The notes: generated from the letters alone by a model not told the origin. 64,000 nucleotides of DNA from an uncultured Pseudomonadota bacterium (GCA_903927005.1 CAIYLH010000041.1:1-64000), one strand, 5' to 3'; shown: positions 38,463 through 50,057, counted from the stretch's first letter. A program made the numbers and translations.

Positions 38463-39647
38463 TCAGCGCGCGTTGAGGGCCCGCGTGGCGCGGTCGATGC
38501 CGGCCAGCGTCAGCGGGTACATGCGACCCTCGAGCAGACGACGGCAGAGCCCGATGGACGAGACGTGCTCCCAGCGCTCCTCGGGCTCCGGGTTCAGCCA
38601 CGCATGCCGCGGGTATGCGCGCTGCAGGCGCGCCATCCAGGCCGCCCCCGGCTCCTCGTTCCAGTGCTCGATGCTGCCGCCGGCCTGCACGATCTCGTAC
38701 GGGCCCATCGTCGCATCACCGACGAACACCAGCCGGTAGTCCGGCCCATAGGTGCGCATCACTTCCAGCAGCGGAATCCGCTCGGCGTGGCGTCGCCGAT
38801 TGTCCTTCCAGACCGTCTCGTAGACGAAGTTGTGGAAATAGTAGTACTCGAGGTGTTTGAACTCGGTACGCGCCGCGGTGAACAACTCCTGGCAGACGCG
38901 CACGTGGTCATCCATCGAGCCGCCGACGTCCAGAAACAGCAACACCTTGATCGCGTTGTGCCGCTCCGGCACGAGCTTCAAGTCCAGCCAGCCTGCGTTG
39001 CGCGCCGTGGCGTCGATCGTGCCGCCCAGGTCCAGCTCCTCGGCCGCACCCTCGCGCGCGAAGCGGCGCAAGCGCCGTAACGCGAGCTTGATGTTGCGTG
39101 TGCCAAGCTCGAGCGTGTCGTCGAGGTTCCTGAACTCGCGCTTGTCCCAGACCTTGACCGCACGCCGCTGGCGCGAGGCATCCTGGCCGATGCGCACGCC
39201 CTCCGGGTTGTAGCCGTAGGCGCCAAACGGCGAACGCCCAGCCGTACCGATCCACTTGTTGCCGCCCTGATGCCGACTTTCCTGATCGCGCAGGCGCTCG
39301 CGCAGCGCCTCCATCAGCTTCTCCAGCCCCCCCATCGCCTCGATGCGGGCGCGCTCCTCCGGACCCAGGGTAAGTTCAGCGAGCTTGCGTAGCCATTCCT
39401 CCGGCAATGCCGCCGCATCCGGACCTGCGAATGCCGCTTCGAGGCCGCGGAAGTGCTCGGCGAAAACGCGATCGTAGCGGTCGTAGTGACGCTCGTCCTT
39501 GACCAGTACCGTGCGCGCCAGCACGTAGAAGTCGTCCACTGACGTATCGGCGACGCGCGCCTTGAGCGCCTCCAAAAGCGCGAGGTACTCGCCGAGCGAG
39601 ACCGGTATGCCGGCCTCGCGCAGCATCATGAAGAAGCGAACCAGCAT
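38463..39647 (-). CDS. VWA-domain (CoxE-like) protein
   Basis: This 394-residue protein has an N-terminal helical domain and a C-terminal von Willebrand A domain. The metal-ion-dependent adhesion motif is LFLDVGGSMDDH (about 237-248) with a second conserved part in LVFVGDATMGPYE. Family knowledge: CoxE-like VWA proteins work with MoxR AAA+ ATPases as a chaperone pair in metal-cofactor insertion or complex assembly. The moxR gene lies 13 bases upstream on the same strand. No obvious client enzyme of the CO dehydrogenase or methanol dehydrogenase type is in the window. Confidence 0.88.
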   Translation of the reverse strand: MLVRFFMMLREAGIPVSLGEYLALLEALKARVADTSVDDFYVLARTVLVKDERHYDRYDRVFAEHFRGLEAAFAGPDAAALPEEWLRKLAELTLGPEERARIEAMGGLEKLMEALRERLRDQESRHQGGNKWIGTAGRSPFGAYGYNPEGVRIGQDASRQRRAVKVWDKREFRNLDDTLELGTRNIKLALRRLRRFAREGAAEELDLGGTIDATARNAGWLDLKLVPERHNAIKVLLFLDVGGSMDDHVRVCQELFTAARTEFKHLEYYYFHNFVYETVWKDNRRRHAERIPLLEVMRTYGPDYRLVFVGDATMGPYEIVQAGGSIEHWNEEPGAAWMARLQRAYPRHAWLNPEPEERWEHVSSIGLCRRLLEGRMYPLTLAGIDRATRALNAR

Positions 39648-39660
39648 GACGCCTGCGGGC

Positions 39661-40515
39661 CTAGCGGCCGGCGCGCCGGTTCATGAACAGCAACTGCTCG
39701 AACAGGTGCACGTCCTGCTCGTTCTTCAGCAGCGCTCCATACAGCGGCGGGATCGCCGATTTGCCGTCGGCGGCGCGCAAGGCCTCGGGCGGGATGTCTT
39801 CGGCAAGCAGCAGCTTGAGCCAATCCAGCAGCTCCGAGGTCGACGGCTTCTTCTTCAGACCCGGCACCTCACGCAGGCGGTAGAAGGCCTCAAGTGCTTC
39901 CTTGAGAAGCTCCTGCTTGAGCCCGGGGAAGTGGACATCGACGATCTGCTCCATCGTCGCAGCATCCGGGAAGCGGATGTAGTGGAAGAAGCAACGGCGC
40001 AGGAACGCATCCGGCAGCTCTTTCTCATTGTTGCTGGTGATGACGATGATCGGCCGATGCAGGGCGCGCACCAGTTCATGCGTTTCGTAGACGTAGAATT
40101 CCATCCGATCGAGCTCGCGCAGCAGGTCGTTAGGAAATTCGATATCGGCCTTGTCGATCTCGTCGATCAGCAGCACCGGCTGTTCATCGCAGATGAACGC
40201 CTCCCACAGCCGCCCCTTGACGATGTAGTTGGAAATGTCGCGCACGCGTTCATCGCCGAGCTGTGAGTCGCGCAGCCGCGAGACAGCGTCGTACTCGTAC
40301 AGGCCCTGCTGCGCCTTGGTGGTCGACTTGACGTGCCACTCGTATAGCGGCCGCCCGAGCGACAGGGCGATCTCCTCGGCCAACTGCGTCTTGCCAGTGC
40401 CCGGCTCGCCCTTGATCAGCAACGGCCGGCCGAGCGTTACCGCCGCATTGACCGCCATCGTCAGGTCACCGGTCGCGACATAGCGCTCGGTACCGGTAAA
40501 CCGGGGATTCGACAT
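39661..40515 (-). CDS. MoxR-family AAA+ ATPase
   Basis: This 284-residue AAA+ protein has Walker A GEPGTGKT at 36-43, Walker B VLLIDEIDKAD near 116-126, sensor ITSNNEKELPDAFLRRC near 154-170 and a C-terminal helical lid. It matches the MoxR/CoxD class that pairs with VWA proteins. An AAGGAG ribosome-binding site precedes ATG 40515. It lies between a penicillin-acylase-type gene and the VWA gene, all on the same strand. Confidence 0.93.
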   Translation of the reverse strand: MSNPRFTGTERYVATGDLTMAVNAAVTLGRPLLIKGEPGTGKTQLAEEIALSLGRPLYEWHVKSTTKAQQGLYEYDAVSRLRDSQLGDERVRDISNYIVKGRLWEAFICDEQPVLLIDEIDKADIEFPNDLLRELDRMEFYVYETHELVRALHRPIIVITSNNEKELPDAFLRRCFFHYIRFPDAATMEQIVDVHFPGLKQELLKEALEAFYRLREVPGLKKKPSTSELLDWLKLLLAEDIPPEALRAADGKSAIPPLYGALLKNEQDVHLFEQLLFMNRRAGR

Positions 40516-40578
40516 CAGGGACTCCTTCAGGCTGGGGCCCGATCTTACGGTGCCCGGCGGTCGCGGGCGACCGCGGCG

Positions 40579-42954
40579 TCAGGGGGTCAGCGTCAGTCGG
40601 TGTTCGGCCGGACCTGGCAGGAACGGTGCCGGCGTGCCATGCGCCCAGTGCTCATGGCCGGCCCGAAAATACGGCGACAACGGATGGCCGCTCTGTCCAC
40701 CGGGCATCGCGAACAGGGCCTCGGCCTCGTGGCCGGGAGATACCGCGAAGCGCTCGGACGCACCAAAATTGGCGCCCTGGACGCGCGGCATGTCCTCGTC
40801 CCCCGGCAGCATCTCGACCGGTAGGTCGAGCAGCCGCGCCATACCTGGCACAGCGCCCGACAATGGGTGGCGAATGCGCACCAGGTTGACCCGACCCCAG
40901 CTGCACGCCGCCAGCGTCGCGCAGTCAGCCTCCAGATCGACCAGCGTCGCATCGACCGCTGCCAGCAGGAACGAGCGCCAGTCACTCTGCCCCGGCGGCA
41001 GCAGGTTCGCCGGCCGGTCAGACACGAGCGCCCACAGCGGGCCCTCGAACGACGCAGGAATGTGGAAATGAACCGCAGGGTTGGCAGCGCGGGCCGGCGC
41101 AATCAGCGCGTAGTAGGCGCGGCGCTCGAGCTCGAGCCGAAACGCGCGTACGAGGCGGTAGGCCGGGTCGTCAATCGCGGCGTGGCCGCTCCAAGCGGCC
41201 AGCGCCGCCTTCAACTCAGCCCGGCGCGGATGTCCGGCGACAGCCGCAGCGTCGAGCAGATCAGCCAGCAGGCCGTGCCAGCGCGTGAGGAACAGCGCCC
41301 GGTCGTCAAGCTGCACCGCAAGCATGTCGGCAGGCGTCAGATGGTTGCCGCGCGCGGCGAGGTCCCCCTGGATCTGCTGCGCCCGTGCGCCGCGGTCATA
41401 GCCGCCGTCCCCTATTGCCGCGAGCGCCGCGCCGCCGACAACGCGGGCGTTGGCGGTCTGGATCTGGCCTGGCAGCGGATCCACCACGCGCGGGTGCTCG
41501 GCCGGCAGCAGCCAGCCGGCGAAACCCGCCCGTGGATCGGTCGACAGGTGCGGCAGGCCGGTGTCAGCACCGACACGCGTCGGAATCTGTCCCGCCACCG
41601 TCCAGCCGATATGGCCATCGCGGTCGCCGACAACGAAGTTCTGCGCCGGCATGCCGGCACGGCCGGCAAGCGCGAGCGCCTCCTCGACCGAGGCTGCCTG
41701 GTCCAGGGCCGCCAGTTCGAAGTTGACCGCAGCCGGATCATGGGCAGTCCAGGCCAGCACGAGTGCGCGGCCGTGCGCGTCGTGCCCGATGACCGGGCCC
41801 CACTGGGTGCCAACCACGTCGAACTCGACCGGCTCGCCGCCCTTGACCAGAATCCGTTCGAGCGCGTGGCTGAAGCCGTGCGATCCATCGGCCGCCAAAT
41901 AGTGGTCGGTGACGGTGGGATCCGGTACGACGACAACGACGTCCTGAAAGTCGCCATAGCTGTTGGTGAAGCCCCAGGCGACGTGGCCGTTGCTACCGGC
42001 AACCACCGTCGGCGCACCAGGCAGCGTGACCCCCGTGACGTCTGCCTCAACACCACTCGCATCGCGCCAGTGGAGCCGCGCGCGGTACCAGGTATTGGGC
42101 ACCCGGATAGTCAGGTGCATGTCGTTGGCGACCAGCGCCGCACCCGACGCGGTGCGGGAGCCTGCAACCGCCCAGTTGTTGCTGCCCGGTGCCGGGTGCG
42201 GACCGGCGTGCCGCGCCGGCGGCGCGAAGTCGAGCGCGCCGAGACGCGCCAGGTCGTAGTCGACGGCCGACGGCGGCCGTGCAGGCGCGCTGGCCGAGCC
42301 ATCTAGCGCTGCATCCCATTCGCTAGCGGCCGCGGTCACGAACTGCGCGGCGGCCGGCGGCAGGAACTCCTGCATCAGGCCACGCTCAATGCGCGTCTGC
42401 CCGTCCGGCTCCTGCAGTTGCAGGAACATCGCCAGCACCACCAGCACCGAGTCCTCGGCGCGCCACGGCTCCGGGCTCGTGCCGAGCAGCAGGTACTCGA
42501 AGGGGCTGCCGCGCAGCGAGACCATCCCGGCATTGACGCCAGCGGCGTAGGCGTCAATCAGCGTGCGCTGCTCGGCACTGGCGCGGCCGATCACTGCACG
42601 GGCCACTGAACGGAAGCGGTGCACGCGCATTTCCCGATCGGTCGCGAGCAGCGCGCTGCCAAGCAGCGCAGACAGCTCACCGGCCGCGGCGCGGCGCGTC
42701 AGGTCCATCTGGAAAAATCGGTCCTGACCGTGCGCGTAGCCCAGGCCATAGGCGATGTCGGCACGCTGACCGCCACTCACCGTCACCGCACCGCCAGCGT
42801 CGCGCTCGACGCTGACCAGCGCCTCGATACCCCGCGCATGCACACGGCCGTCGAGCACCGGCAGGCTCGCGCGCAGCAGCAGCCAGCCAGCGACGACAGT
42901 CAGCATCGCAAGCCCGAAGCAGACGGCGAGGATGCGGATTAACAGCTTCTGCAT
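40579..42954 (-). CDS. Penicillin acylase (S45) family N-terminal nucleophile hydrolase
   Basis: This 791-residue precursor has an N-terminal membrane/signal segment (about 4-28) and the S45 plan: an alpha part, a spacer, then the beta part starting at the nucleophile serine in GSNNWAVAG (Ser258). Autocleavage before that serine would yield the mature heterodimer. The family hydrolyses amides such as acyl-homoserine lactones, penicillins or bile amides; the substrate here is unknown. ATG 42954 has an AGGGGG ribosome-binding site; an alternative start at 43026 lacks one. It lies 84 bases after pyk. Confidence 0.9.
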   Translation of the reverse strand: MQKLLIRILAVCFGLAMLTVVAGWLLLRASLPVLDGRVHARGIEALVSVERDAGGAVTVSGGQRADIAYGLGYAHGQDRFFQMDLTRRAAAGELSALLGSALLATDREMRVHRFRSVARAVIGRASAEQRTLIDAYAAGVNAGMVSLRGSPFEYLLLGTSPEPWRAEDSVLVVLAMFLQLQEPDGQTRIERGLMQEFLPPAAAQFVTAAASEWDAALDGSASAPARPPSAVDYDLARLGALDFAPPARHAGPHPAPGSNNWAVAGSRTASGAALVANDMHLTIRVPNTWYRARLHWRDASGVEADVTGVTLPGAPTVVAGSNGHVAWGFTNSYGDFQDVVVVVPDPTVTDHYLAADGSHGFSHALERILVKGGEPVEFDVVGTQWGPVIGHDAHGRALVLAWTAHDPAAVNFELAALDQAASVEEALALAGRAGMPAQNFVVGDRDGHIGWTVAGQIPTRVGADTGLPHLSTDPRAGFAGWLLPAEHPRVVDPLPGQIQTANARVVGGAALAAIGDGGYDRGARAQQIQGDLAARGNHLTPADMLAVQLDDRALFLTRWHGLLADLLDAAAVAGHPRRAELKAALAAWSGHAAIDDPAYRLVRAFRLELERRAYYALIAPARAANPAVHFHIPASFEGPLWALVSDRPANLLPPGQSDWRSFLLAAVDATLVDLEADCATLAACSWGRVNLVRIRHPLSGAVPGMARLLDLPVEMLPGDEDMPRVQGANFGASERFAVSPGHEAEALFAMPGGQSGHPLSPYFRAGHEHWAHGTPAPFLPGPAEHRLTLTP

Positions 42955-43038
42955 GCGACCCCCTGGCGACGAGGGGAGGAGCCCGTCGTCGCTGCTGGAC
43001 CCAATAATGCCAAGCAAACCAGGCACGCGGCCTGTGGC

Positions 43039-44493
43039 CTAGAACCGAACCTCGAGAATCTTCATCGAGTTGGTGCCACCGGATACGCCCGAGTGCTCAC
43101 CCTTGGTGACAATAATGCGGTCACCCTCGGCACACAGACCCAGTTCCACCGCCCGACGGAAGATCGATGGATACAGGATCGCCGGATCGGTGTGGGTGAC
43201 ATCGAACGCGACCGGGTACACACCCCGGTAGAGCGTGACCCGGCGGCGGGTCGACTCGAAACGGGTGAATGCGTAGATCGGGATATCCGACCGCATCCGC
43301 GACATCCACAGCGGCGTGGAGCCCGACTCGGTCAGCGCCACGATCGCCTTCACGTCCATGTGGTTGGCGGTGTACATGACCGCCATCGCGATTGCCTCGT
43401 CGGTGCCCTGGAACTCTTTGCGCTCGAAGCGTTGCCGGGTGCGGCCGCCCTTCGCAATCTGGTACTTCTCGGCGCCGACGATGACCTGCACCATCGCCTC
43501 GACCGCCTTGACCGGATACTTGCCGACGGCGCTCTCCGCCGACAGCATCACCGCGTCCGTCCCGTCGAGCACCGCGTTGGCCACATCCGATACTTCGGCG
43601 CGGGTCGGCACCGGGTTCTGGATCATCGACTCCATCATCTGGGTCGCCGTGATCACGGCCTTGAAGTGGTGACGGGCAGTCTGGATGATCTGCTTCTGCA
43701 GTCCCGTCAACTCCGCATAGCCGACCTCGACGCCAAGGTCGCCACGCGCGACCATTACCGCATCGCTCGCCTCGACGATCGCATCCAGATGCAAAATCGC
43801 CTCGGCACGCTCTATCTTGGCTACCAAGCGGGCACTGCCCCCGGCCGCGAGTAGCAAGCGACGCGCCTCGAGCATGTCCTCTGCGCTACGGGGGAACGAT
43901 ACGGCAAGGTAATCCACCTCGAGCCGCGCCGCGATCAGGATGTCGGCACGATCTTTGTCAGTCAGTGCGCCGGCCGACAGACCGCCGCCACGCCGATTGA
44001 GGCCCTTGTTATTCGACAGCTCGCCGCCTACGGCCACGCGAGTATGGACGCGCGGCCCTTCGACCGAGAGCACCGTCAGCACGATCAGGCCATCGTTGAG
44101 CAGCAGCACGTCGCCAGCAGCGACGTCGTTTGGCAGCTCCTTGTACGCGCAGCCGACCGTATGCTGCGTGCCGCCGTTGGGATCAAGCGACACATCCAGC
44201 GTGAACGGCGCAGCCTCCTCGAGCTGGATCTTGCCATCGATGAAACGGTCGATACGGATCTTCGGGCCCGACAGGTCGCCAAGTACGCTGACGCAGCGAC
44301 CAACGCTTGCCGCCGCGTCGCGCACCAGCTGCACGCGCCGTGCGTGATCCTCGAAGCTGCCGTGCGAGAAGTTGACCCGCACGACGTCGACGCCGGCACG
44401 AATCAGATCGGAAAGCACCTGCAGATCATCGGTCGCAGGCCCGAGGGTCGCGACTATCTTCGCCCGACGTAGCGGCGTGCCGGTCAGCGTCAT
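43039..44493 (-). CDS. pyk: Pyruvate kinase
   Basis: Pyk converts PEP and ADP to pyruvate and ATP. The 484-residue protein begins [15 protein letters not shown], shows the VNFSHG motif near 39-44, the catalytic [10 protein letters not shown] segment near 249-258 and [21 protein letters not shown]. It has the usual C-terminal regulatory domain. Its start overlaps the pgk stop by 4 bases. Confidence 0.96.
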   Translation of the reverse strand: MTLTGTPLRRAKIVATLGPATDDLQVLSDLIRAGVDVVRVNFSHGSFEDHARRVQLVRDAAASVGRCVSVLGDLSGPKIRIDRFIDGKIQLEEAAPFTLDVSLDPNGGTQHTVGCAYKELPNDVAAGDVLLLNDGLIVLTVLSVEGPRVHTRVAVGGELSNNKGLNRRGGGLSAGALTDKDRADILIAARLEVDYLAVSFPRSAEDMLEARRLLLAAGGSARLVAKIERAEAILHLDAIVEASDAVMVARGDLGVEVGYAELTGLQKQIIQTARHHFKAVITATQMMESMIQNPVPTRAEVSDVANAVLDGTDAVMLSAESAVGKYPVKAVEAMVQVIVGAEKYQIAKGGRTRQRFERKEFQGTDEAIAMAVMYTANHMDVKAIVALTESGSTPLWMSRMRSDIPIYAFTRFESTRRRVTLYRGVYPVAFDVTHTDPAILYPSIFRRAVELGLCAEGDRIIVTKGEHSGVSGGTNSMKILEVRF

Positions 44494-45713
44494 GGCCGGC
44501 GTGCCTGTGCCGCACGCGCCTCGAGCATCACCACGGCAGGCAGGGGCTTGCCCTCGACGAATTCGAGAAACGCGCCGCCGCCAGTCGAGATGTAGGAAAT
44601 GCTCTCCTCTACCTGGTATTTCTCGATCGCCGCGAGCGTGTCACCGCCACCGGCGAGCGAAAACGCCTTCGAGGCCGCGATCGCATTGGCGAGCACGCGC
44701 GTGCCCTCACCGAACTGGTCGAACTCGAACACGCCAACCGGGCCATTCCACAGCACGGTGCCGGCATCACCGACCGCGCGCGCGAAGCGCTCCGCGGTGT
44801 CCGGGCCGATGTCGAGAATCATGTCGTCCGCCGTCACCTCAGCAACCGCCTTGACGTCGGCCTCGGCCTTGGCCGAGAAAGACTTGGCCACCACCACGTC
44901 GGTGGGCAGCGGCAGCTCGATACCGCGCTCGGCGCACTGCGCCAGCAGCCGTTTCGCAATATCGACCATATCCGGCTCGGCCAGGCTCTTGCCAATTGGC
45001 ATGCCCTGCGCGAGCAGGAAGGTATTGGCAATGCCACCGCCAACGATCAGCCGATCGACCCGGGCGAGCAACGCCTCAAGCACGGTCAGTTTGGAGGAAA
45101 CCTTCGAGCCACCAACAATCGCGACGAGCGGCCGCTTCGGGCTGTGCAGCGCCGAGTCGAGCGCAACCAACTCGTTCACCAGCAGTGGACCGGCGCAGGC
45201 GACCGGGGCATAACGCGCAACGCCGTGGGTGCTCGCCTCGGCGCGGTGCGCGGTGCCGAACGCATCCATGACATACACGTCGCACAGCGCCGCCATGCGC
45301 CTCGACAGATCCTCCGCGTCCTTCTTCTCGCCCTTGTTGAAGCGGACGTTCTCAAGCAGCACGGCCTCGCCCGGAGCGACCTCCACGCCGTCGAGCCAGT
45401 CCTTGACCAGCGATACGTGCCGGCCGAGCAGCTCCGACAACCGCATTGCCACCGGCGCCAGCGAGAACTCCTCGGCGGGCTTGCCCTCTTCCGGGCGGCC
45501 GAAGTGGGACATGATCATGACCCGCGCGCCAGCCGCCAGCGCCAACTGGATCGTCGGCAGCGACGCGCGGATGCGCGCGTCGCTGGTGATCACCCCATCC
45601 TTGACCGGGACGTTCAGGTCCTCGCGGATCAGGACGCGCTGGCCCTTGAGCGCCACGTCCTGCATCCGCACTACGCGGGTCGACACGCCGCCCGTAGCGG
45701 CGGCACCAGTCAT
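44490..45713 (-). CDS. pgk: Phosphoglycerate kinase
   Basis: Pgk transfers phosphate from 1,3-bisphosphoglycerate to ADP. From ATG 45713 the product has 407 residues, with [17 protein letters not shown] near the N-terminus, [11 protein letters not shown], the GGSKVSSKL block and the C-terminal GGGDTLAA nucleotide loop. ATG 45713 overlaps the gap stop as ATGA with GGAG upstream. Family members are about 16 residues shorter, so GTG 45686 or ATG 45665 are alternatives. Confidence 0.95.
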   Translation of the reverse strand: MTGAAATGGVSTRVVRMQDVALKGQRVLIREDLNVPVKDGVITSDARIRASLPTIQLALAAGARVMIMSHFGRPEEGKPAEEFSLAPVAMRLSELLGRHVSLVKDWLDGVEVAPGEAVLLENVRFNKGEKKDAEDLSRRMAALCDVYVMDAFGTAHRAEASTHGVARYAPVACAGPLLVNELVALDSALHSPKRPLVAIVGGSKVSSKLTVLEALLARVDRLIVGGGIANTFLLAQGMPIGKSLAEPDMVDIAKRLLAQCAERGIELPLPTDVVVAKSFSAKAEADVKAVAEVTADDMILDIGPDTAERFARAVGDAGTVLWNGPVGVFEFDQFGEGTRVLANAIAASKAFSLAGGGDTLAAIEKYQVEESISYISTGGGAFLEFVEGKPLPAVVMLEARAAQARRP

Positions 45714-46723
45714 TTCGCGCGGCTCCACGCCAGCGTCGTGTCGAGCATGCGGTTCGAGAAACCCCACTCGTTGTCGTACCAGGAGCAAACCTTCACGAGC
45801 GTGCCGCCGATAACCTTGGTCAGCGTTGCATCGTAGGTCGACGAGGCCGGGTCATGGTTGAAGTCCACCGATACCAGCGGGCCGTCGTTGTAGGCCAGCA
45901 CGCCCTTCAGCGGACCGGACGACGCTTCCTTGAGGATCTTGTTGATCTCCTCGACCGACGTCTCGCGGGCGGCGGTGAAGGTCAGGTCGACCATCGAAAC
46001 GTTGATCGTCGGCACGCGCACCGCGAAGCCGTCGAGCTTGCCCTTCAGCTCCGGCAGCACGAGGCCGACCGCCGCGGCAGCACCGGTCTTGGTCGGGATC
46101 ATCGACATGGTCGCCGAGCGGGCACGACGCAGGTCCTCGTGATAGACGTCGGTCAGCACCTGATCGTTCGTGTAGGCATGAATCGTCGTCATGATGCCGG
46201 CCACGAGTCCAATCTGGTCGTGCAGGGGCTTCACCAGCGGCGCAAGGCAGTTGGTGGTGCACGAGGCGTTCGAGATCACGCTCATCGCGCTGGTCAGCAC
46301 GCCGTGGTTGACGCCATAGACAACCGTCGCGTCGACCGCGCCGCTGGCCGGGGCGGAGATCACGACCTTCTTCGCACCGCCGGCAAGGTGCTTGGAGGCC
46401 TTCTCGTGCGACGAGAACAGGCCGGTGCACTCGAGCACGTAGTCAACGCCCAGCTCGCCCCACGGCAGCTTGGCCGGATCACGCTCGGCAAGGACCCGGA
46501 TGCGGTCGCCGTTGACGATCATCGAATCACCATCGACCGTGACTTCGCCGGGGAAGCGGCCATGCGCCGTGTCGTGGCGCGTGAGGTGCGCGTTGGTCTG
46601 GGAATTTCCCAGATCGTTGATCGCGACGATCTGGATCTCGCCGCGGCGGTTGCTCTCGTAGAGCGCGCGCAGCACGTTGCGGCCGATGCGACCGTACCCG
46701 TTGATACCTACCTTGATGGCCAT
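45710..46723 (-). CDS. gap: Glyceraldehyde-3-phosphate dehydrogenase
   Basis: Gap oxidises glyceraldehyde-3-phosphate to 1,3-bisphosphoglycerate. The 337-residue protein has the Rossmann motif [10 protein letters not shown] at 7-16 and the catalytic cysteine in [12 protein letters not shown] (Cys155). It lies 29 bases after tkt with a GAGG ribosome-binding site and overlaps pgk by 4 bases. Coenzyme preference cannot be fixed by eye. Confidence 0.95.
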   Translation of the reverse strand: MAIKVGINGYGRIGRNVLRALYESNRRGEIQIVAINDLGNSQTNAHLTRHDTAHGRFPGEVTVDGDSMIVNGDRIRVLAERDPAKLPWGELGVDYVLECTGLFSSHEKASKHLAGGAKKVVISAPASGAVDATVVYGVNHGVLTSAMSVISNASCTTNCLAPLVKPLHDQIGLVAGIMTTIHAYTNDQVLTDVYHEDLRRARSATMSMIPTKTGAAAAVGLVLPELKGKLDGFAVRVPTINVSMVDLTFTAARETSVEEINKILKEASSGPLKGVLAYNDGPLVSVDFNHDPASSTYDATLTKVIGGTLVKVCSWYDNEWGFSNRMLDTTLAWSRAK

Positions 46724-46752
46724 CTTTGCAATCCTCTTGTCTTAAACCTGAA

Positions 46753-48750
46753 TCAAGCCCCGAGCGCGCGGCCGGCGACGGCGACGATGTGCTCGGCTGT
46801 GAAACCGAAGTGACGGAACAGATCCTTGGCCGGCGCCGAGGCGCCGAACGTATCGATGCCGACGACGCGGTCGATGTCACCGGTGTACTGGCACCAGTAG
46901 TTACGCACACCCGCCTCGATCGCGACGCGCGGTACGCCGCGCGGCAGCACGGCATCCCGATACGACTCCGGCTGGGCGTCGAACAGCGAGGTGCAGGGCA
47001 TGGATACGACCCGCACGCGCCGGCCGGCGGCGGTGAGCACCTTCGCCGACTCGACCGCGAGGGCGACCTCGGAGCCGGTCGCGATCAGCACCAGCTCAGG
47101 CGCTTCATCGCTATCGACCAGCACGTAGCCGCCACGACGCACATCGGCAAGCTGGGTCTCGGTACGAGCGTTGTGCGGCAGGGCCTGCCGCGTCAGCACC
47201 AGCGAGGTCGGGCCGGAGCGCCGCTCCAGCGCATCCACCCAGGCGACATGCGACTCGACCGCATCACAGGGGCGCCAGACGGTCATGTTAGGAATCAGTC
47301 GCAGCGAGGAGATGTGCTCGACGGGCTGGTGAGTCGGGCCATCCTCGCCCAGGCCGATTGAATCGTGGGTCCAGACGTAGGTCGCCGGGATGCCCATCAA
47401 CGCCGCCATGCGGGTGGCATTGCGGGCGTAGTCGGAAAACACCAGGAACGTGCCGCCATACGGCAGGAAACCGCCGTGCAACGCCACCCCGTTCATCGCC
47501 GCCGCCATGCCGAACTCGCGCACGCCGTAGGAGACGTAGTTGCCGTCGGCGTCGCCGTGCGTGATCAGCTTGGAGGTCTTCGTCCAGGTCAGGTTTGAGT
47601 GCGTCAAATCTGCCGAGCCACCGAACAGCTCAGGCAGTCGCGGCGCGAACGCATTCAGTGCCGCCTGCGAGGACTGACGGGTAGCAAGCACGGGGCCCGC
47701 CGCCTGCACCGCCGCGATGGTCGCGCGGGCGTAATCGCCCCAGCCGCCCGGCAGGTCGCCGTGCAGACGGCGCTCAAGCTCAGCGGCAAGCTCCGGATAT
47801 GCCTTGCGGTATTCCTTCAGCAAGCGCATCGACTTGCTCTCGATGCGCTTGCCCTTGGAACGGGCATCCCAGGCGGCACGCACCTCCTCCGGGATCTCGA
47901 ACGGCGGCGAGTCCCAGCCCAGCGCCGCGCGGGCTGCTGCGACCTCATCGGCACCGAGCGGTGCGCCGTGGGCGGCCTCCGTCCCCTGCTTGTTCGGGGC
48001 GCCGAAGCCGATCACCGTCTTGCAGCAGAGCAACGTCGGCTTGCCAGTTTCCTTGCGAGCCTTGCGGATCGCCTTGCTGATCGACTCCGCGTCATGACCA
48101 TCGACGCCCTTGATGACTTGCCAGCCGTAGGCCTCGAAGCGCTTCGGGGTGTCGTCGGTGAACCAGCCCTGGACCTGGCCGTCGATCGAGATGCCGTTGT
48201 CGTCATAGAAGCAGATCAGCTTGCCCAGGCCGAGGGTGCCGGCCAGCGAGGCAGCTTCATGCGAGACGCCCTCCATCAGGCAGCCGTCGCCGACGAAGAC
48301 GTAGGTATGGTGATCCACCATGTCGAAGCCGGGCTGGTTGAAGGTCGCCGCCAGCACCCGTTCCGCCAGCGCCATGCCGACCGCGTTCGCCAGACCCTGG
48401 CCGAGCGGGCCGGTGGTGGTCTCGATGCCCAGCTTCGCCTCACGCTCCGGATGACCCGCCGTATGCGAGCCAAACTGCCGGAATTTCTTGAGATCTTCGA
48501 TCGAAAGCGGATAGCCGGTCAGATGCAGCAGCGAGTACAGCAGCATCGACGCATGGCCGTTTGAGAGCACGAAACGATCCCGGTCGTACCAGCTCGGGTT
48601 GCCCGGGCTGTGCTTGAGAAAGTCGCGCCAGAGCACCTCGGCGACGTCGGCCATGCCCATCGGGGCGCCCGGATGGCCGGAGTTAGCCTGCTGCACGGCA
48701 TCCATGCTCAGGGCACGGATGGCGTTGGCTAGGTGGCGGCGATTGGTCAT
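46753..48750 (-). CDS. tkt: Transketolase
   Basis: Transketolase is a thiamine-diphosphate enzyme of the pentose phosphate pathway. The 665-residue protein has [18 protein letters not shown] near 23-40, the ThDP-binding [13 protein letters not shown] stretch (about 155-167), and the pyrimidine-domain segment [16 protein letters not shown]. It is the first gene of tkt-gap-pgk-pyk on the minus strand, divergent from metK. No fba gene follows, though fba ends many such clusters. Confidence 0.97.
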   Translation of the reverse strand: MTNRRHLANAIRALSMDAVQQANSGHPGAPMGMADVAEVLWRDFLKHSPGNPSWYDRDRFVLSNGHASMLLYSLLHLTGYPLSIEDLKKFRQFGSHTAGHPEREAKLGIETTTGPLGQGLANAVGMALAERVLAATFNQPGFDMVDHHTYVFVGDGCLMEGVSHEAASLAGTLGLGKLICFYDDNGISIDGQVQGWFTDDTPKRFEAYGWQVIKGVDGHDAESISKAIRKARKETGKPTLLCCKTVIGFGAPNKQGTEAAHGAPLGADEVAAARAALGWDSPPFEIPEEVRAAWDARSKGKRIESKSMRLLKEYRKAYPELAAELERRLHGDLPGGWGDYARATIAAVQAAGPVLATRQSSQAALNAFAPRLPELFGGSADLTHSNLTWTKTSKLITHGDADGNYVSYGVREFGMAAAMNGVALHGGFLPYGGTFLVFSDYARNATRMAALMGIPATYVWTHDSIGLGEDGPTHQPVEHISSLRLIPNMTVWRPCDAVESHVAWVDALERRSGPTSLVLTRQALPHNARTETQLADVRRGGYVLVDSDEAPELVLIATGSEVALAVESAKVLTAAGRRVRVVSMPCTSLFDAQPESYRDAVLPRGVPRVAIEAGVRNYWCQYTGDIDRVVGIDTFGASAPAKDLFRHFGFTAEHIVAVAGRALGA

Positions 48751-48884
48751 TGGCTGGATTCCGTCGCAGGTAGGTTAAGCCCATCATTGTCTAATACCGC
48801 ACCGATAGGGGCAACGACGGCAAGCCCCGGGTATACTTTCAAGGTTAACCACTCATAGGGACGCCGACGGGCGCCGGTAAGCAC

Positions 48885-50045
48885 ATGTCTTCAAACAGTT
48901 TCCTCTTTACGTCCGAATCGGTGGCCGAAGGCCACCCGGACAAAGTCGCCGACCAGATCTCCGACGCGGTGCTGGATGCGATCCTGGCCGTGGACAAAGG
49001 CGCGCGCGTCGCCTGCGAAACCCTGGTCAAGACCGGCTGCGTCATCGTCGCCGGCGAGATCACCACTTCCGCCTGGGTAGATCTTGAGGCGATCGTCCGC
49101 AAGACCGTGCTGCGCATCGGCTACGACGACTCTGACATGGGCTTCGACGGCGCCAGCTGCGCGGTCATCAACATTATCGGCAAGCAATCGCCGGACATCG
49201 CGCAGGGCGTGGACCGCAAGGACCCGCGCAAGCAGGGCGCCGGCGACCAGGGCCTGATGTTCGGCTACGCCACCAACGAGACCGACGTGCTCATGCCGGC
49301 CCCGATCACCTACGCCCATCGGCTGGTGAAGAAGCAGGCGGACGTGCGCCGCGGCCGCAAGCTGCCGTGGCTGCGGCCGGACGCGAAGAGCCAGGTCACC
49401 TTCCGCTATGAGCACGACCGCCCGGTCGGCATCGAGGCGGTCGTGCTGTCGACCCAGCACAGCCCCGACGTCAGCCAGCGCACGCTGCGCGAGGCCGTCA
49501 TGGAGGAGATCATCCTGCCGGTGCTGCCCAAGCGCTGGATCGACAAAAAGACCAAGTTCCACATCAACCCAACCGGCAAGTTCGTGATCGGCGGCCCGGT
49601 CGGCGACTGCGGCCTCACCGGCCGCAAGATCATCGTCGACACCTACGGCGGCTACGCTCGCCATGGTGGCGGCGCGTTCTCCGGCAAGGATCCCTCGAAG
49701 GTCGACCGCTCGGCCGCCTACGCGGCACGCTACGTCGCCAAGAACATCGTTGCAGCGGGCCTTGCCGAGCGCTGCGAGGTACAGGTCTCCTACGCGATCG
49801 GCGTCGCCGAGCCGACCTCGGTGATGGTCGAGACCTTCGGCACCAGCAAGCTGTCGCGCGAAGCGCTGACCAAGCTCGTGCGCCGGCACTTCGACCTGAC
49901 GCCCTACGGCCTGCGGCAGATGCTGAATCTGGCACGGCCGATCTACGAGGCGACCGCCTCGTACGGTCACTTCGGCCGTACCGAGCACGAGTTCACCTGG
50001 GAGCGCACCGACAAGGCGCGCGCCCTCAAGGCAGACGCGAAGTAA
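48885..50045 (+). CDS. metK: S-adenosylmethionine synthetase
   Basis: MetK makes S-adenosylmethionine from methionine and ATP. The 386-residue protein has [20 protein letters not shown] near 9-28, the hexapeptide GAGDQG near 117-122 and the phosphate loop [16 protein letters not shown] near 260-275. The leader contains TATACT at 48832-48837 but no matching -35. A SAH riboswitch and ahcY follow, forming the methyl cycle operon. Confidence 0.97.
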   Translation: MSSNSFLFTSESVAEGHPDKVADQISDAVLDAILAVDKGARVACETLVKTGCVIVAGEITTSAWVDLEAIVRKTVLRIGYDDSDMGFDGASCAVINIIGKQSPDIAQGVDRKDPRKQGAGDQGLMFGYATNETDVLMPAPITYAHRLVKKQADVRRGRKLPWLRPDAKSQVTFRYEHDRPVGIEAVVLSTQHSPDVSQRTLREAVMEEIILPVLPKRWIDKKTKFHINPTGKFVIGGPVGDCGLTGRKIIVDTYGGYARHGGGAFSGKDPSKVDRSAAYAARYVAKNIVAAGLAERCEVQVSYAIGVAEPTSVMVETFGTSKLSREALTKLVRRHFDLTPYGLRQMLNLARPIYEATASYGHFGRTEHEFTWERTDKARALKADAK

Positions 50046-50057
50046 CGCAAACACACC

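Noticed and set aside
48809-48837. Sigma-70 promoter for metK
   Set aside because: TATACT is present, but no acceptable -35 exists at 16-18 bases, so I did not list it as a promoter.
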